Below are positions 8,579 to 19,344 of a stretch of 64,000 bases of DNA, piece after piece. Under the pieces are notes generated by a model that had not been told where the DNA came from, did not search any database, and saw only the letters and a program-made list of their open reading frames with translations. Position numbers and translations under genes: made by a program. Position 1 is the first letter of the stretch; each line of letters begins with the position of its first letter. The stretch is from positions 157,943 to 221,942 of the forward strand of contig NZ_JBAJEX010000004.1 in the NCBI RefSeq assembly GCF_039822265.1, given 5' to 3'. The stretch is from Thiobacter sp. AK1 (lineage in GTDB: Bacteria; Pseudomonadota; Gammaproteobacteria; Burkholderiales; Thiobacteraceae).

Positions 8579-10363
8579 TCACGGCGCAGGCATCGCTTGG
8601 CAACGCCGCATCGCCTCCAGCAGGGCGTCGTTGCCTGGGTGGGATTTCAATGCTTCGCCCCACACGTGCTGCGCCTCGGTGCGGGCGCCACTCATCCACA
8701 ACACTTCACCGAGATGGGCAGCGATTTCCGGATCCGGACGCAAGGCCGCCGCCCGCCGCAGATATTCGATGGATTTGGGATAATCCTTGAGCCGGTACGC
8801 AAGCCAGCCCATGCTGTCGAGAATGAAGGGGTCGTCCGGCGCCAGCTTGAGCGCCGTCTCCAGCAGCTGCCGCGCTTCCTCCAGGCGGATGCCCCGGTCG
8901 GCAAAGGTATAGCCCAGGGCGTTGTAGGCGTGGGCGTGGTCGGGCTTCAACTGGATCAGCTTGCGCAGGCTCGCTTCCAGCACGTCCAGCCGGTTGAGGC
9001 GCTCGGCGGCCATCGCCTGGTCGTAGAGCAGATCCGGATGATTGGGCAGTTTCTCCAGGGCGCGCGTGAGTAGCTCGAAGGCTTCCCGGTCCCGTTTCGC
9101 CTCCCGCAGCATCTGCGCCTCGGCCTGCCATAGCTGCACCCGCTGCTGGTTGTTGGCGGGCTGGATCTGGGCGAGCTGGGTCCGGGCCTCGTCAAGCCGG
9201 CCCTCTTTGGCCAAGGTGAGCGCCTGCCTCAGCCGCGCGGTGAAACCCTGCTCGCCGCTCACCTGCACGTACCAGCGGCGGGCTTCCTCGTAGCGCTTCT
9301 CCTCCTCGGCGATCTGGCCGAGGTAAAGATAGACTGTGTCGCGGTCGCGCACGCCCGCCTGCAATGCCTGTTCCAGATACTGGCGCGCCACGTCGAGCTC
9401 GCCCATCTGCAGGGAAATCAGGCCCACCGCCAGGGGCACCTCCGCGTTGTCCGGGAAGTCTTTTACCAGTGTCTGGAACTCGGCACGGGCTAAAGAATAT
9501 TGCTTCTGCTGCACCAAGAAGCGGGCGTAGGCCAGCCGCATCTCGCGCGCGCGCGGGTAGCGCGCGAGATAGTCGGTGAAGTAAGCACTGGCCTTATCGG
9601 GTGCGCGCGCCGCTAGCATCTGGGCCTGGAACAAAGCCGCGTCCTCCCAGTCCGGGCGCAGCCGCAAGGCCTCGCGGATAGCGGCGAGGGCGAGCTCGGT
9701 CTTGCCCGCATTCCAGGCGGCGCGCGCCACGGCGAAATGGGCTTCCGGCAGCTGGGGATAAGGCTGGGCCAGGGTTTGAACCAGACTCAGCACCTCCTCT
9801 TTGTTGCCATGGCGGGCCAGCAGGTTGTTAAGGTGCAAGAAGCCATGCCCCAGGTTCGCGCCTTCCGCGGCCAGAAGCTTGGTTAGATGCGGGCGCGCCT
9901 CGTCGAGCCGGCCCTGGGTGACCAGGATGGCAGCCACGGTCTGGCGCGCGGCGACGGACTCGGGCTCCAATTCCAGCCAGCGCTTCGCCGCCGTCAGGGC
10001 CTGGTCGATGAGCCGGCTCTGCAGCGCCACCTGGGTGGCGCGCTCGGCGATGCGATAGTCCCGAGTGCGTGCGAGCAGGTCGAGATAGGCCTGGGTGGCC
10101 AGGCGCGCATCGCCCCGCTGCAGCGCGATTTCCGCCAGCAGGGTTTCGTAGAGGAGCTGCTGGGTGAGTGCCTGAGTGGGGGGCGTGGGACGCTTGGGCG
10201 CAGCGAGCGCTTCGCTCTGAATGACAGCTTGCGCAAGGGACGTGGGCGTGGCGGGCACTGGTGACACAGTAGGGGTGGGTCTGGCCGCTAGGCCGGCGCA
10301 GCCGGTAAGCGTCGCTGCCAGGGCGCAGTATGCCGCAGCGCGCAAAAAGGAAAACGTGTTCAT
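8579..10363 (-). CDS. TPR-repeat lipoprotein
   Basis: Tetratricopeptide protein of about 594 aa, anchored by a lipobox (TLTGCAG, Cys22 from the ATG at 10363; a second ATG at 10378 would add five residues, and neither has a clear ribosome binding site). From about residue 70 the chain is a run of TPR helices, for example RDYRIAERATQVALQ, YNALGYTFADRGIRLEEA and ILDSMGWLAYRLKDYPKSIE near the end. It heads a TPR-lolB-ispE unit. Such proteins are scaffolds in the cell envelope; the partner here is unknown, though LolB coupling suggests an outer-membrane role. Confidence 0.85.
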   Translation of the reverse strand: MNTFSFLRAAAYCALAATLTGCAGLAARPTPTVSPVPATPTSLAQAVIQSEALAAPKRPTPPTQALTQQLLYETLLAEIALQRGDARLATQAYLDLLARTRDYRIAERATQVALQSRLIDQALTAAKRWLELEPESVAARQTVAAILVTQGRLDEARPHLTKLLAAEGANLGHGFLHLNNLLARHGNKEEVLSLVQTLAQPYPQLPEAHFAVARAAWNAGKTELALAAIREALRLRPDWEDAALFQAQMLAARAPDKASAYFTDYLARYPRAREMRLAYARFLVQQKQYSLARAEFQTLVKDFPDNAEVPLAVGLISLQMGELDVARQYLEQALQAGVRDRDTVYLYLGQIAEEEKRYEEARRWYVQVSGEQGFTARLRQALTLAKEGRLDEARTQLAQIQPANNQQRVQLWQAEAQMLREAKRDREAFELLTRALEKLPNHPDLLYDQAMAAERLNRLDVLEASLRKLIQLKPDHAHAYNALGYTFADRGIRLEEARQLLETALKLAPDDPFILDSMGWLAYRLKDYPKSIEYLRRAAALRPDPEIAAHLGEVLWMSGARTEAQHVWGEALKSHPGNDALLEAMRRCQAMPAP

Positions 10364-10527
10364 GGATATCGACGCCATGAGGTTGATGTGCCGCTTTGGG
10401 CCGGTGGCGATTGGAGACGCAAGGATGTGGATGGTTCTCTTCTGGAATAGAAATTCGTGCCGCAGCAGGCGGAATCCGGTATATTCCGAGCTTCACGCCG
10501 CACCTATCCTAGCAGCAAACGTCGTCC

Positions 10528-11502
10528 ATGTCCCCTCTCGCCGCCTCCCCCGCGACGACCGTCGAGCCCTTGGTCACCGTTGCCGCGCGTGGTCTGTCGC
10601 GGCGCTACGGCGCGGCGGTGGCAGTGGAGCCACTGGACCTGGAACTGCGCCGCGGCGAGGTGCTGGGCCTGCTGGGCCCCAATGGCGCAGGCAAGTCCAC
10701 CACGCTGCGCATGCTCACGGGTAATCTCGCGCCCAGCGCGGGGGAAATCCGTATCTGCGGCATCGACCTTTTGGCGGCACCGCGCGCCGCCAAACGCCAT
10801 CTAGGTTATTGTCCGGAGACGCCACCCCTCTACCGGGAACTCACGGTGGACGAATATCTCGATTTCTGCGCGCGCCTGCACCGCGTCCCCAGCGGCCGGG
10901 TGCATGCCGCGCGGGAACAGGCCAAGGCCCGCTGCGGCCTGGCGGACATGGGTCGGCGGCTGATCGCGCAACTTTCCAAGGGCTATCAGCAGCGGGTGGG
11001 CATCGCCCAGGCCATCGTGCACGAGCCCGACGTGATCATTCTCGACGAGCCCACGGTGGGGCTCGACCCCCACCAGATGCGGGAAATCCGCGTCCTCATC
11101 CGGGAGCTGGGAACCGCCCATAGCGTGATCCTGTCCAGCCACATCCTGTCCGAAGTGGAAGCGGTGTGCGACCGGGTGCTCATCCTTCATCGGGGACGGG
11201 TCGTGTTTGCCGATCGCATCGAGGCCTTGAAGCACTTCCGCGCGGGCCATGCCCTGCTCGTGTCGTTTACCCGCCCGCCCGCAGTGGAGGCGCTCGCCGC
11301 CCTGCCAGGCATCGTTGCCGTGGAACCCCTAGAAACCGGACTATTCCGCGTGCGGCTGATGCCCGATGCGGGGGCGCCCCAGGCCATCGCCCGCGCGGCA
11401 GTGGAAGGCGACTGGGGCTTGACCCGTCTCTGCCCCGAGCATACCACCCTGGAAGAAGTGTTCGTGGAACTCACCCGCGACGTCACGGGAACGAAACCAT
11501 GA
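10528..11502 (+). CDS. ABC transporter ATP-binding protein, GldA/NatA-like
   Basis: Cytosolic ATPase of an ABC-2 type exporter, 324 aa. Walker A LLGPNGAGKST is at about residues 50-60, the signature region reads LSKGYQQRVGIAQAI, Walker B is VIILDEPTVGLDP, and the H-loop is SSHILSEVEA. About 90 residues after the ATPase core form the DUF4162-like tail typical of this subfamily. The stop overlaps the next start (ATGA). It is first in a four-gene plus-strand cassette whose later members are GldF-, GldG- and DUF4340-type proteins. Confidence 0.92.
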   Translation: MSPLAASPATTVEPLVTVAARGLSRRYGAAVAVEPLDLELRRGEVLGLLGPNGAGKSTTLRMLTGNLAPSAGEIRICGIDLLAAPRAAKRHLGYCPETPPLYRELTVDEYLDFCARLHRVPSGRVHAAREQAKARCGLADMGRRLIAQLSKGYQQRVGIAQAIVHEPDVIILDEPTVGLDPHQMREIRVLIRELGTAHSVILSSHILSEVEAVCDRVLILHRGRVVFADRIEALKHFRAGHALLVSFTRPPAVEALAALPGIVAVEPLETGLFRVRLMPDAGAPQAIARAAVEGDWGLTRLCPEHTTLEEVFVELTRDVTGTKP

Positions 11503-12242
11503 TCCTCACCCTCGCACGCAAGGAGCTGAAAATCCTGTTCGCCTCACCCCTCGCCTGGGTGGTGTTGGCGGTGCTGCAACTGGTGTTCGCCTGGGTGTTC
11601 CTGTTTCAGCTGGACCAATATCTGGAGAATCTGCCGCGCCTGCGCCAGCTCGCCAATCCGCCCGGGGTGACGGAGGTGGTGGTGGCCATGTTGTTCGGCT
11701 TCGCGGCCATCGTGCTGCTGATGGCCGTGCCGCTCATGAGCATGCGCCTGTTCGCCGACGAATACCGCAACCAAACCCTGCCGTTACTGTTTGCGGCGCC
11801 GGTCTCCCTCACCGAGATCGTGCTGGGCAAATTTTGTGGCCTCATGCTGTTCCTGTCGCTGGCGGTGCTCCTGCTCGTCGCCATGGCGATGTCGCTGGCC
11901 CTGGGTGGCCCGCTCGACTGGGGACTGCTCGCCGCCAACGTGCTGGGGATCGTGCTATTACTCGCGGCGTTTTCCGCGCTCAGCCTGTTTCTCTCCAGCC
12001 TCACCCAGCATGGCGTGGTGGCGGCGTTCTCCAGCTTCGGCGCATTGCTCCTGCTTTGGCTGATCAACGCCTCGGACAGTGATCCCGAGGCCCTGCTCAA
12101 CTACCTGTCGCTGATGCGCCATTTCGATGGCTTAAACCGCGGGCTTTTGGACACACGCGACGTGGCCTATCTGCTGATCTTTACGGCGTTGTTTCTAACG
12201 CTCACCATCCGCCGCCTCGACGCGCGGCGCCTCACGGGCTGA
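11499..12242 (+). CDS. ABC-2 type permease, GldF-like
   Basis: Integral membrane partner of the preceding ATPase, 247 aa from the ATG that overlaps the upstream stop. It starts MILTLARKELKILFASPLAW, the usual cytosolic helix and first membrane segment of ABC-2 permeases. About six hydrophobic segments follow (around 20-40, 62-82, 105-135, 145-170, 172-190 and 225-240). The central NQTLPLLFAAPVSLTEIVLGKF motif is typical of the GldF/NosY-like group. Substrate is unknown. The next gene starts three bases after the stop. Confidence 0.9.
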   Translation: MILTLARKELKILFASPLAWVVLAVLQLVFAWVFLFQLDQYLENLPRLRQLANPPGVTEVVVAMLFGFAAIVLLMAVPLMSMRLFADEYRNQTLPLLFAAPVSLTEIVLGKFCGLMLFLSLAVLLLVAMAMSLALGGPLDWGLLAANVLGIVLLLAAFSALSLFLSSLTQHGVVAAFSSFGALLLLWLINASDSDPEALLNYLSLMRHFDGLNRGLLDTRDVAYLLIFTALFLTLTIRRLDARRLTG

Positions 12243-12245
12243 CCC

Positions 12246-13589
12246 ATGGAGCTCAACCGCAAGACGCGGCTTGCTCTCGCCGTGCACCACTGGGTGTTCA
12301 TCGTGCTGCTGCTCATCCTGGCAGCGCTTCTGGCGGCGTTAAGCCGGCAATATCACACCAGTTGGGATCTGTCTTTGAACGCTCGCAACAGCCTGAGTCC
12401 AGGGAGCCAAGCCTTCCTCGCCAAGCTTTCAGGGCCTGTGCGCATCACCGCCTATTGCGCCCCCGATGGGGACACGGCGCGCGCCATCCGCGATTTCCTC
12501 ACGCCCTACCAACGGGTCAAGCGCGACATGGCCCTCACTTTCGTCGATCCCGACCGGGAACCCCAACTCGCCCGCGCCGCTGGCATCCAGCGGGAAGGCG
12601 AACTGGTGGTGGAATACGCCGGCCGCAGCGAACACCTCACCCTACTCAACGAAATGAGCTTCACCAACCTCCTCATGCGCCTGGCGCGGGATCGCGAGCG
12701 GGTGGTGATGTATCTAGACGGACACGGCGAGCGCAAGCTGGAAGGCGGCGCCAACTTCGATCTGGGTGAATTCGGCGGCCAGCTCACCCGCCGTGGCTTT
12801 CGCTTAAGCCCCCTCAAGCTCACCCTGGCCCAGGAGGTGCCGGCCAACGCCGCCCTGCTGGTGATCGCCGGGCCACGCGTGGACTTGCTGCCAGGGGAAG
12901 TGGACAAACTCAAGGCATGGCTTTACCGCGGCGGCAATCTGCTGTGGCTAATGGAACCGGGCCCACTCCATGGCCTGCAACCCCTGGCCGAGCAGCTGGG
13001 ACTGGTGCTCAACCCCGGTGTGGTGGTGGACCCCGCCGCCCAAAATCTGAATGCCCCGCCCACCTGGGCCTTGTCCGCCGCCTATGCGCACCACCCGGTG
13101 ATCGGCCCAATGGAGCTTGTCACCGTGTTCCCCATGGCGCGCGCGGTGGGCGTGGCCGAGGCGCACGATGATTGGCAGGCCACATCCCTGGTGGAGGTGG
13201 CGCCCCGCGGCTGGGTGGAGACCGGGCCGCCAAACGGCCCGCTACGTTTCGACAAGGGACAGGACACGCCGGGGCCGGTGACAGTGGCAGTCGCCCTGGA
13301 ACGCCATCGCGAAGGGCACGCCCAGCGGGTCGTGGTCGTGGGCAGCGCCGATTTTCTCTCCAACCAGTTCCTGGGCAATGGCGGCAACCTGGACCTGGGC
13401 GTGAACATGATCAACTGGCTGGCAGGGGATGACAACCTCATCAGCATCCAGCCGCGGCCCACGCGCGATGCGGAATTCGCCCTGTCGCGCAGCCGCGCCT
13501 CTGGGATCGCGCTCGTCTTCCTGGTGGTTTTGCCACTTGCTTTCCTCAGCATGGGCGGCCTGCTCTGGTGGCGGCGGCGCAAGGGATGA
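12246..13589 (+). CDS. GldG-like ABC-associated membrane protein
   Basis: 447 aa with an N-terminal membrane helix (about 14-34), a long extracytoplasmic domain and a C-terminal helix (about 420-442) ending in RRRKG. The extracytoplasmic part matches the GldG/ABC_transp_aux family: SLSPGSQAFLAKLSGPVRITAYC near the start, VMYLDGHGERKL in the middle, and AALLVIAGPRVDLLPGEVDKL. In Bacteroidetes GldG works with GldA/GldF in gliding; in proteobacteria the same trio has no proven role. Tight spacing to the permease supports one complex. Confidence 0.88.
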   Translation: MELNRKTRLALAVHHWVFIVLLLILAALLAALSRQYHTSWDLSLNARNSLSPGSQAFLAKLSGPVRITAYCAPDGDTARAIRDFLTPYQRVKRDMALTFVDPDREPQLARAAGIQREGELVVEYAGRSEHLTLLNEMSFTNLLMRLARDRERVVMYLDGHGERKLEGGANFDLGEFGGQLTRRGFRLSPLKLTLAQEVPANAALLVIAGPRVDLLPGEVDKLKAWLYRGGNLLWLMEPGPLHGLQPLAEQLGLVLNPGVVVDPAAQNLNAPPTWALSAAYAHHPVIGPMELVTVFPMARAVGVAEAHDDWQATSLVEVAPRGWVETGPPNGPLRFDKGQDTPGPVTVAVALERHREGHAQRVVVVGSADFLSNQFLGNGGNLDLGVNMINWLAGDDNLISIQPRPTRDAEFALSRSRASGIALVFLVVLPLAFLSMGGLLWWRRRKG

Positions 13590-13723
13590 AAGCGAGCCAA
13601 CCTAACTCGAACGCGCATGGAAAGCTCTGACGCCTGGCTTTCGATGACTGCAAAACCCTTGTTTCGGTTTAGCCACTGGGTGCGCGTGCGACGCGCCGGC
13701 TTTATCCCATCGAGGTTTCGAAC

Positions 13724-14578
13724 GTGAGTAGCCGGCTCATCACCAACCTGGTACTCGCAGCGACGGTGCTGGCCCTGGCAAGCGTCCTGCTTTTCAAGCC
13801 CGAACCGGCGGGGCCGCCGCAGTTTCACCTGTCCACGCTGACGCCCCAGACGGTCACGCGCATCGAACTCACCCCCCGCGACGGGCCGGCCATCGTGCTG
13901 GCGCGGAAGGCGGCAGGCTGGCGTCTGGCTGCGCCTTTTTCCGCGCGCGCCGACGAGGCCCGCGTCGAGGCCCTGCTCGGGCTGTTGGCAAGCCGCAGCG
14001 AACAGCGCCTGCCGGCGCGCGAGCTACAAAAATTTGGGCTGGCGCCGCCCTACGCGCGCCTCACCATTGACACGGCCGCCAGCCGGCAAGTATTCGATTT
14101 CGGCGATCGCCAGCCTGTGAGCGACCAGGTCTACGTCCTGACCGGCGGCTGGGTGTATCTCGTCTCGCCGGTGTATCTCGTGGATGTCTCGCGCGGCGCC
14201 ATGGATTTCGTGGCCAAGAACCCGCTGGCCGAGGAAGAAAAGCCAGTGGGCTTCAGCCTACCCAGACTCAGGCTCAGCCTCGAAAATGGCCGCTGGCGCC
14301 GCGAACCCGACAACGGGCGGTTGTCCGCCGATTCGCTCAACCGCTTCCTGGACGAATGGCGCCTGGCGAGGGCCGTCTCGGTGCAGCAGGCGGGCCGGGC
14401 GCCGGCTCAATCCCGTGCCAGTGTGCACCTGGCCGATGGCCGCGTGCTGGTCTTCTCCCTGATCGCGCGCGAGCCGGAATGGATCCTGCGCCGCGAGGAC
14501 GAGGGGCTGGAATACCACTTCGCGCCGGACGCGGGGGCGCGGCTAATTGATCCTGCCCGCGCCGAGGCCGCGCCCTGA
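13724..14578 (+). CDS. DUF4340 domain-containing protein
   Basis: 284 aa from a GTG start ([20 protein letters not shown]) with an AGG a short distance upstream. One N-terminal membrane helix is followed by a periplasmic domain carrying repeated DUF4340-type stretches ([22 protein letters not shown], then [16 protein letters not shown]). DUF4340 genes regularly follow GldG-like genes, so it is probably the fourth subunit. A 134-base gap to the GldG-like gene, without an evident terminator, is longer than elsewhere in the cassette. mutM begins one base after the stop. Confidence 0.85.
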   Translation: MSSRLITNLVLAATVLALASVLLFKPEPAGPPQFHLSTLTPQTVTRIELTPRDGPAIVLARKAAGWRLAAPFSARADEARVEALLGLLASRSEQRLPARELQKFGLAPPYARLTIDTAASRQVFDFGDRQPVSDQVYVLTGGWVYLVSPVYLVDVSRGAMDFVAKNPLAEEEKPVGFSLPRLRLSLENGRWRREPDNGRLSADSLNRFLDEWRLARAVSVQQAGRAPAQSRASVHLADGRVLVFSLIAREPEWILRREDEGLEYHFAPDAGARLIDPARAEAAP

Positions 14579-14579
14579 C

Positions 14580-15404
14580 ATGCCCGAGCTGCCGGAGGTG
14601 GAGACCACCCGCCGGGGCCTCATGCCCCACGTGGTGGGCCGCGTCATCGAAGGCGTGACCGTGCGCGCCGTCCGGCTACGCTGGCCGGTGCCACCGGGTC
14701 TTGCACGGCGGCTTGCTGGCGCGCGCCTGGCCGACATCGAACGACGCGGCAAGTACCTGCTGTTCCGCGTCGAAGCGAGTACCCCCGGCTGGCTAATCGT
14801 GCATCTGGGCATGTCCGGTAGCCTGCGCATGGTGGCGGCGGGTACGCCTGCCGGCTGCCACGATCACCTGGATCTATCCCTCGACAATGGCCACGTTGTT
14901 CGGCTGCGCGATCCCCGCCGCTTCGGAGCGGTGCTCTGGCACCCGGGCGATCCCGCCCGTCATCCGCTGCTCGCCCATCTGGGCGTGGAACCGCTCTCCG
15001 AAAGCTTCACCGGCGCGTGGCTATACCGCCATACACGCAACCGCAGCGCCGCGATCAAGCAGGTACTCATGGATGCGGGGCTGGTGGTGGGGGTAGGCAA
15101 CATCTACGCCAACGAGGCCCTGTTTCATGCCGGCATCGACCCCCGGCGGCCGGCGCGGCGCCTGGGTCAAGCGCGCTGCACACGCCTGGTGGAGGCCGTG
15201 CGTGCCACCCTCGAGCGCGCCATCGCGGCAGGTGGCTCCAGCCTGCGCGATTTCGTCCACGCGGACGGCCAGCCCGGTTATTTCCAGCAGCACTACGCCG
15301 TCTATGGGCGGGCAGGCGAGCCCTGCCGCCGCTGCGGCGGACCCATCCGCCACCTGCGTCAGGGCAATCGCTCCACGTTTTTTTGTCCCCGTTGCCAGCG
15401 CTGA
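14580..15404 (+). CDS. mutM: Formamidopyrimidine-DNA glycosylase
   Basis: Excises 8-oxoguanine and Fapy lesions and nicks the AP site. The mature N-terminus [10 protein letters not shown] (catalytic Pro2, Glu3) fixes the ATG at 14580. The beta-hairpin Lys is in RRGKYLLF, the H2TH region reads [19 protein letters not shown], and the C-terminal zinc finger has CRRCGG and CPRCQR. 274 aa is normal. In many relatives mutM lies directly next to the TPR lipoprotein gene; here the ABC cassette is inserted between them. Confidence 0.97.
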   Translation: MPELPEVETTRRGLMPHVVGRVIEGVTVRAVRLRWPVPPGLARRLAGARLADIERRGKYLLFRVEASTPGWLIVHLGMSGSLRMVAAGTPAGCHDHLDLSLDNGHVVRLRDPRRFGAVLWHPGDPARHPLLAHLGVEPLSESFTGAWLYRHTRNRSAAIKQVLMDAGLVVGVGNIYANEALFHAGIDPRRPARRLGQARCTRLVEAVRATLERAIAAGGSSLRDFVHADGQPGYFQQHYAVYGRAGEPCRRCGGPIRHLRQGNRSTFFCPRCQR

Positions 15405-15813
15405 CGATCATGGCGATGCATTACCCCGGAGAATGAAGCCCACCGCCAGGGTCGTGGCCTCACGCCGCGCCCCATGGGGAGAGGGCGACCATGGACGCTT
15501 TGCGTCCTTCGGCTAGCCAAATGGCTGGCAGGCGGATTGCCATTCCCCACAGGCGATAAGCCGAGTGTTCCATGGCCGCTTTGCCGGCTCCCCGTGTACG
15601 CGGGGACGACGGAAAGTCAGGCAGCAATCTCATGCCCGACAAACCCTCAAGTGTGGGGCAATCACGCCGATCATGACTTTGGCATTACCGCAAATCACTC
15701 TAGCAACTTGACGTAAGCCTGTTGTTTTGCTGGGAAATCATGCTAGAGTAGCGACGCGGTCCGCAGGCGCCCCGGCAGCGGCGCCAAAACGCCAAAACCT
15801 CGCGGGAGGCTCC
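15405..15813 (+). other. Non-coding spacer with repeat copy B and a candidate promoter
   Basis: About 400 bases without a convincing gene. At 15588-15612 a dyad CCCCG-TGTACG-CGGGG followed by ACGACGG matches, on the opposite strand, the small palindromic repeat at 5032. Near the right end TTGTTT (15722-15727), a 16-base spacer and TAGAGT (15744-15749) could be the promoter of the GTPase gene; the match is modest. The rest is featureless to me. Confidence 0.4.
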
Positions 15814-17775
15814 ATGAGCAATGACAACCTCGTCGCCCACTTCCAAGCCTACAGCGCCTGGCGCGAACGACTCGCTGACACCGTCGCGGCCCTGCGCAAA
15901 TGGCTGGCGGAACAGGATCTCACCGACGCACAAATCGACCTGCGCATCCAACACGTGCTGGAACGGCTGAAGGACGACAAGCTCAACGTGGCCTTCGTGG
16001 CAGAATTCTCCCGCGGCAAGTCGGAACTCATCAACGCCATTTTCTTCGCCGATTACAAGCAGCGACTGTTGCCCTCCAGCGCGGGGCGCACCACCATGTG
16101 TCCCACTGAGCTCCTGTGGGATCCCACGCGCGAACCATGCATCATGCTGCTGCCCATTGAGACGCGCGCCACCGACACCACCACCACCGAGTACAAGCGC
16201 TACAGCGACGAATGGAAGGTGATCCCGCTGGACACCTCCTCCGGCGAGGGCATGATCCAGGCGCTACAGCGGGTTTCCGAGACGCGGCGCGTGTCAGTGG
16301 AGGAAGCCGAACGCTATGGGCTCTACGACCGCGACGACGAGGACAATGTCCTCACCGTGCACGATGACGGGACGGTGGACATTCCCGCCTGGCGCCACGC
16401 CATCATCAACTTCCCTCACGCCCTGCTGGAGCAGGGGCTGGTGATCCTCGACACGCCAGGTCTCAACGCCATCGGTACCGAGCCGGAGCTGACCCTCAAC
16501 CTGCTACCCAACGCTCACGCCATCCTATTCATCCTGGCCGCCGACACCGGCGTCACCAAGAGCGACATCGAAGTGTGGCGTAACCACATCGGCAACACCC
16601 AGGGTCGTCAGAAGGGACGGCTGGTGGTGCTCAACAAGATCGACGCCATGTGGGACGAGCTCAAGGGCGAGGAAGCAGTGGAACGGGAGATCGCCCAGCA
16701 GGTGGAAACCACGGCGCATCTTTTGGGTCTCGATCCGGCCCAGGTGTTTCCCGTCTCCGCGCAGAAGGGACTCTTGGCCAAGGTGCAGCACGACCAGGCG
16801 CTCCTCGTCAAAAGCCGCCTACCACAGCTCGAGCGCGCGCTGTCCGACGAGCTCATTCCCTCCAAGCAGGAGATCGTGCGCGACGCCACCCAGAGCGAGC
16901 TGGAAGACATGATCCAAGCCACCCGCGACATCCTGCGCGGACGGCTGGCCGGCGTGCGCGAACAGCTCACGGAACTCAAAAACCTGCGTGGCAAGAACCA
17001 GGATGTCATCGAACACATGATGGCCAAGGTACAGCAGGACAAGCAGGATTTCGAGAGGGGCCTGCAGCGCTTCCAGGCCCTACGCTCGGTGTTCTCGCAC
17101 CACACCAACGTGCTGTTCAGTCACTTGGGCATGGACGCACTCAAGCAGGAAATCCGCGACGTGCGCACGCAGATGGCCAACAGCAAGTTCACCAAGGGCA
17201 TCCGCCATGCCATGAACCAGTTCTTCCGCGACACCCATGCCAACATCGCCAAGGCCTCCGAGCAGATCGAGGAAATCAAGGCGATGATGGAAGCCATGTA
17301 CAAGAAATTTGCCGACGAGCATGGGCTCAAGGCCGCCAGCCCGGCGCCCTTCTCCACCCTCAAGTACACCAAGGAACTGGCCAAGCTAGAGAAAGCCTAC
17401 AATGACCATTTCGGCACGGTGACGGTGTATGCCACGGAACGCTTCAGCCTCATGGCTAAATTTTTCGAGACCGTGGCCGCGCGCGTGGTCCATGTCTATG
17501 AGGTCGCCAACCGGGACGTGGAGAACTGGCTCAAGGCGGTGATGGCGCCCATGGAAACCCAGGTACGGGAACACCAGCTTCAGCTACGCCGCCGCCTGGA
17601 GAGCATCAAGCGCATTCACAAGGCCACCGACACGCTGGAAGACCGTATCGCCGAACTCGAGCAGATGGAAAAAACCATCCTCGACCAGCTGGCCGACCTC
17701 AACGACTTGCACACCCGCCTCATCGAATCGCTCGCCTACGACGCCAGCCACGAGCGGGCCGTGGTCTGGGCTTGA
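15814..17775 (+). CDS. Dynamin-family GTPase, orphan
   Basis: Large GTPase of 653 aa from an ATG preceded by GGGAGG. The P-loop reads VAEFSRGKSELIN (about 62-74, with Ala where the first Gly usually is), the dynamin-type switch 1 is SSAGRTTMCPTE, G3 is DTPG (about 213) and G4 is NKID (about 274). The remaining 370 residues are mainly long charged helices with coiled-coil character, fitting the stalk of bacterial dynamin-like proteins. I see no membrane segment. Bacterial dynamins remodel or protect membranes. No partner dynamin gene lies nearby, and it is flanked by non-coding spacers, so it is probably a single-gene unit. Confidence 0.88.
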   Translation: MSNDNLVAHFQAYSAWRERLADTVAALRKWLAEQDLTDAQIDLRIQHVLERLKDDKLNVAFVAEFSRGKSELINAIFFADYKQRLLPSSAGRTTMCPTELLWDPTREPCIMLLPIETRATDTTTTEYKRYSDEWKVIPLDTSSGEGMIQALQRVSETRRVSVEEAERYGLYDRDDEDNVLTVHDDGTVDIPAWRHAIINFPHALLEQGLVILDTPGLNAIGTEPELTLNLLPNAHAILFILAADTGVTKSDIEVWRNHIGNTQGRQKGRLVVLNKIDAMWDELKGEEAVEREIAQQVETTAHLLGLDPAQVFPVSAQKGLLAKVQHDQALLVKSRLPQLERALSDELIPSKQEIVRDATQSELEDMIQATRDILRGRLAGVREQLTELKNLRGKNQDVIEHMMAKVQQDKQDFERGLQRFQALRSVFSHHTNVLFSHLGMDALKQEIRDVRTQMANSKFTKGIRHAMNQFFRDTHANIAKASEQIEEIKAMMEAMYKKFADEHGLKAASPAPFSTLKYTKELAKLEKAYNDHFGTVTVYATERFSLMAKFFETVAARVVHVYEVANRDVENWLKAVMAPMETQVREHQLQLRRRLESIKRIHKATDTLEDRIAELEQMEKTILDQLADLNDLHTRLIESLAYDASHERAVVWA

Positions 17776-17937
17776 GGTCCCCGTCTCTGGAGTCGGTCGC
17801 AAGCGAGGGCGTGCTGGTGCAAAAGCACGTGAAGCGTTTCCTTGTTCGCCTTTACCGCTTGCAAGCCACTGGGATGCAGGAACGATCATGGCCAGGTAGC
17901 GTTTGATGATGCCCATCGCCGTGATCGTTGATAAAAC

Positions 17938-17965
17938 GAACAGGGCGGCTTGCGCCGCCCTGTTC
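17938..17965 (-). terminator. Terminator of the ferredoxin transcript
   Basis: A perfect 12-bp stem, GAACAGGGCGGC with GCCGCCCTGTTC, around a four-base loop lies 24 bases beyond the ferredoxin stop. On the minus strand it is followed by GTTTTATC, a short T-rich stretch. It could also stop plus-strand readthrough from the GTPase gene. Confidence 0.8.
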
Positions 17966-17988
17966 TCCAGTCTGTCACGGGAAAACCG

Positions 17989-18264
<276 letters not shown>

Positions 18265-18274
18265 TCACTAATAT

Positions 18275-19324
<1,050 letters not shown>

Positions 19325-19344
<20 letters not shown>

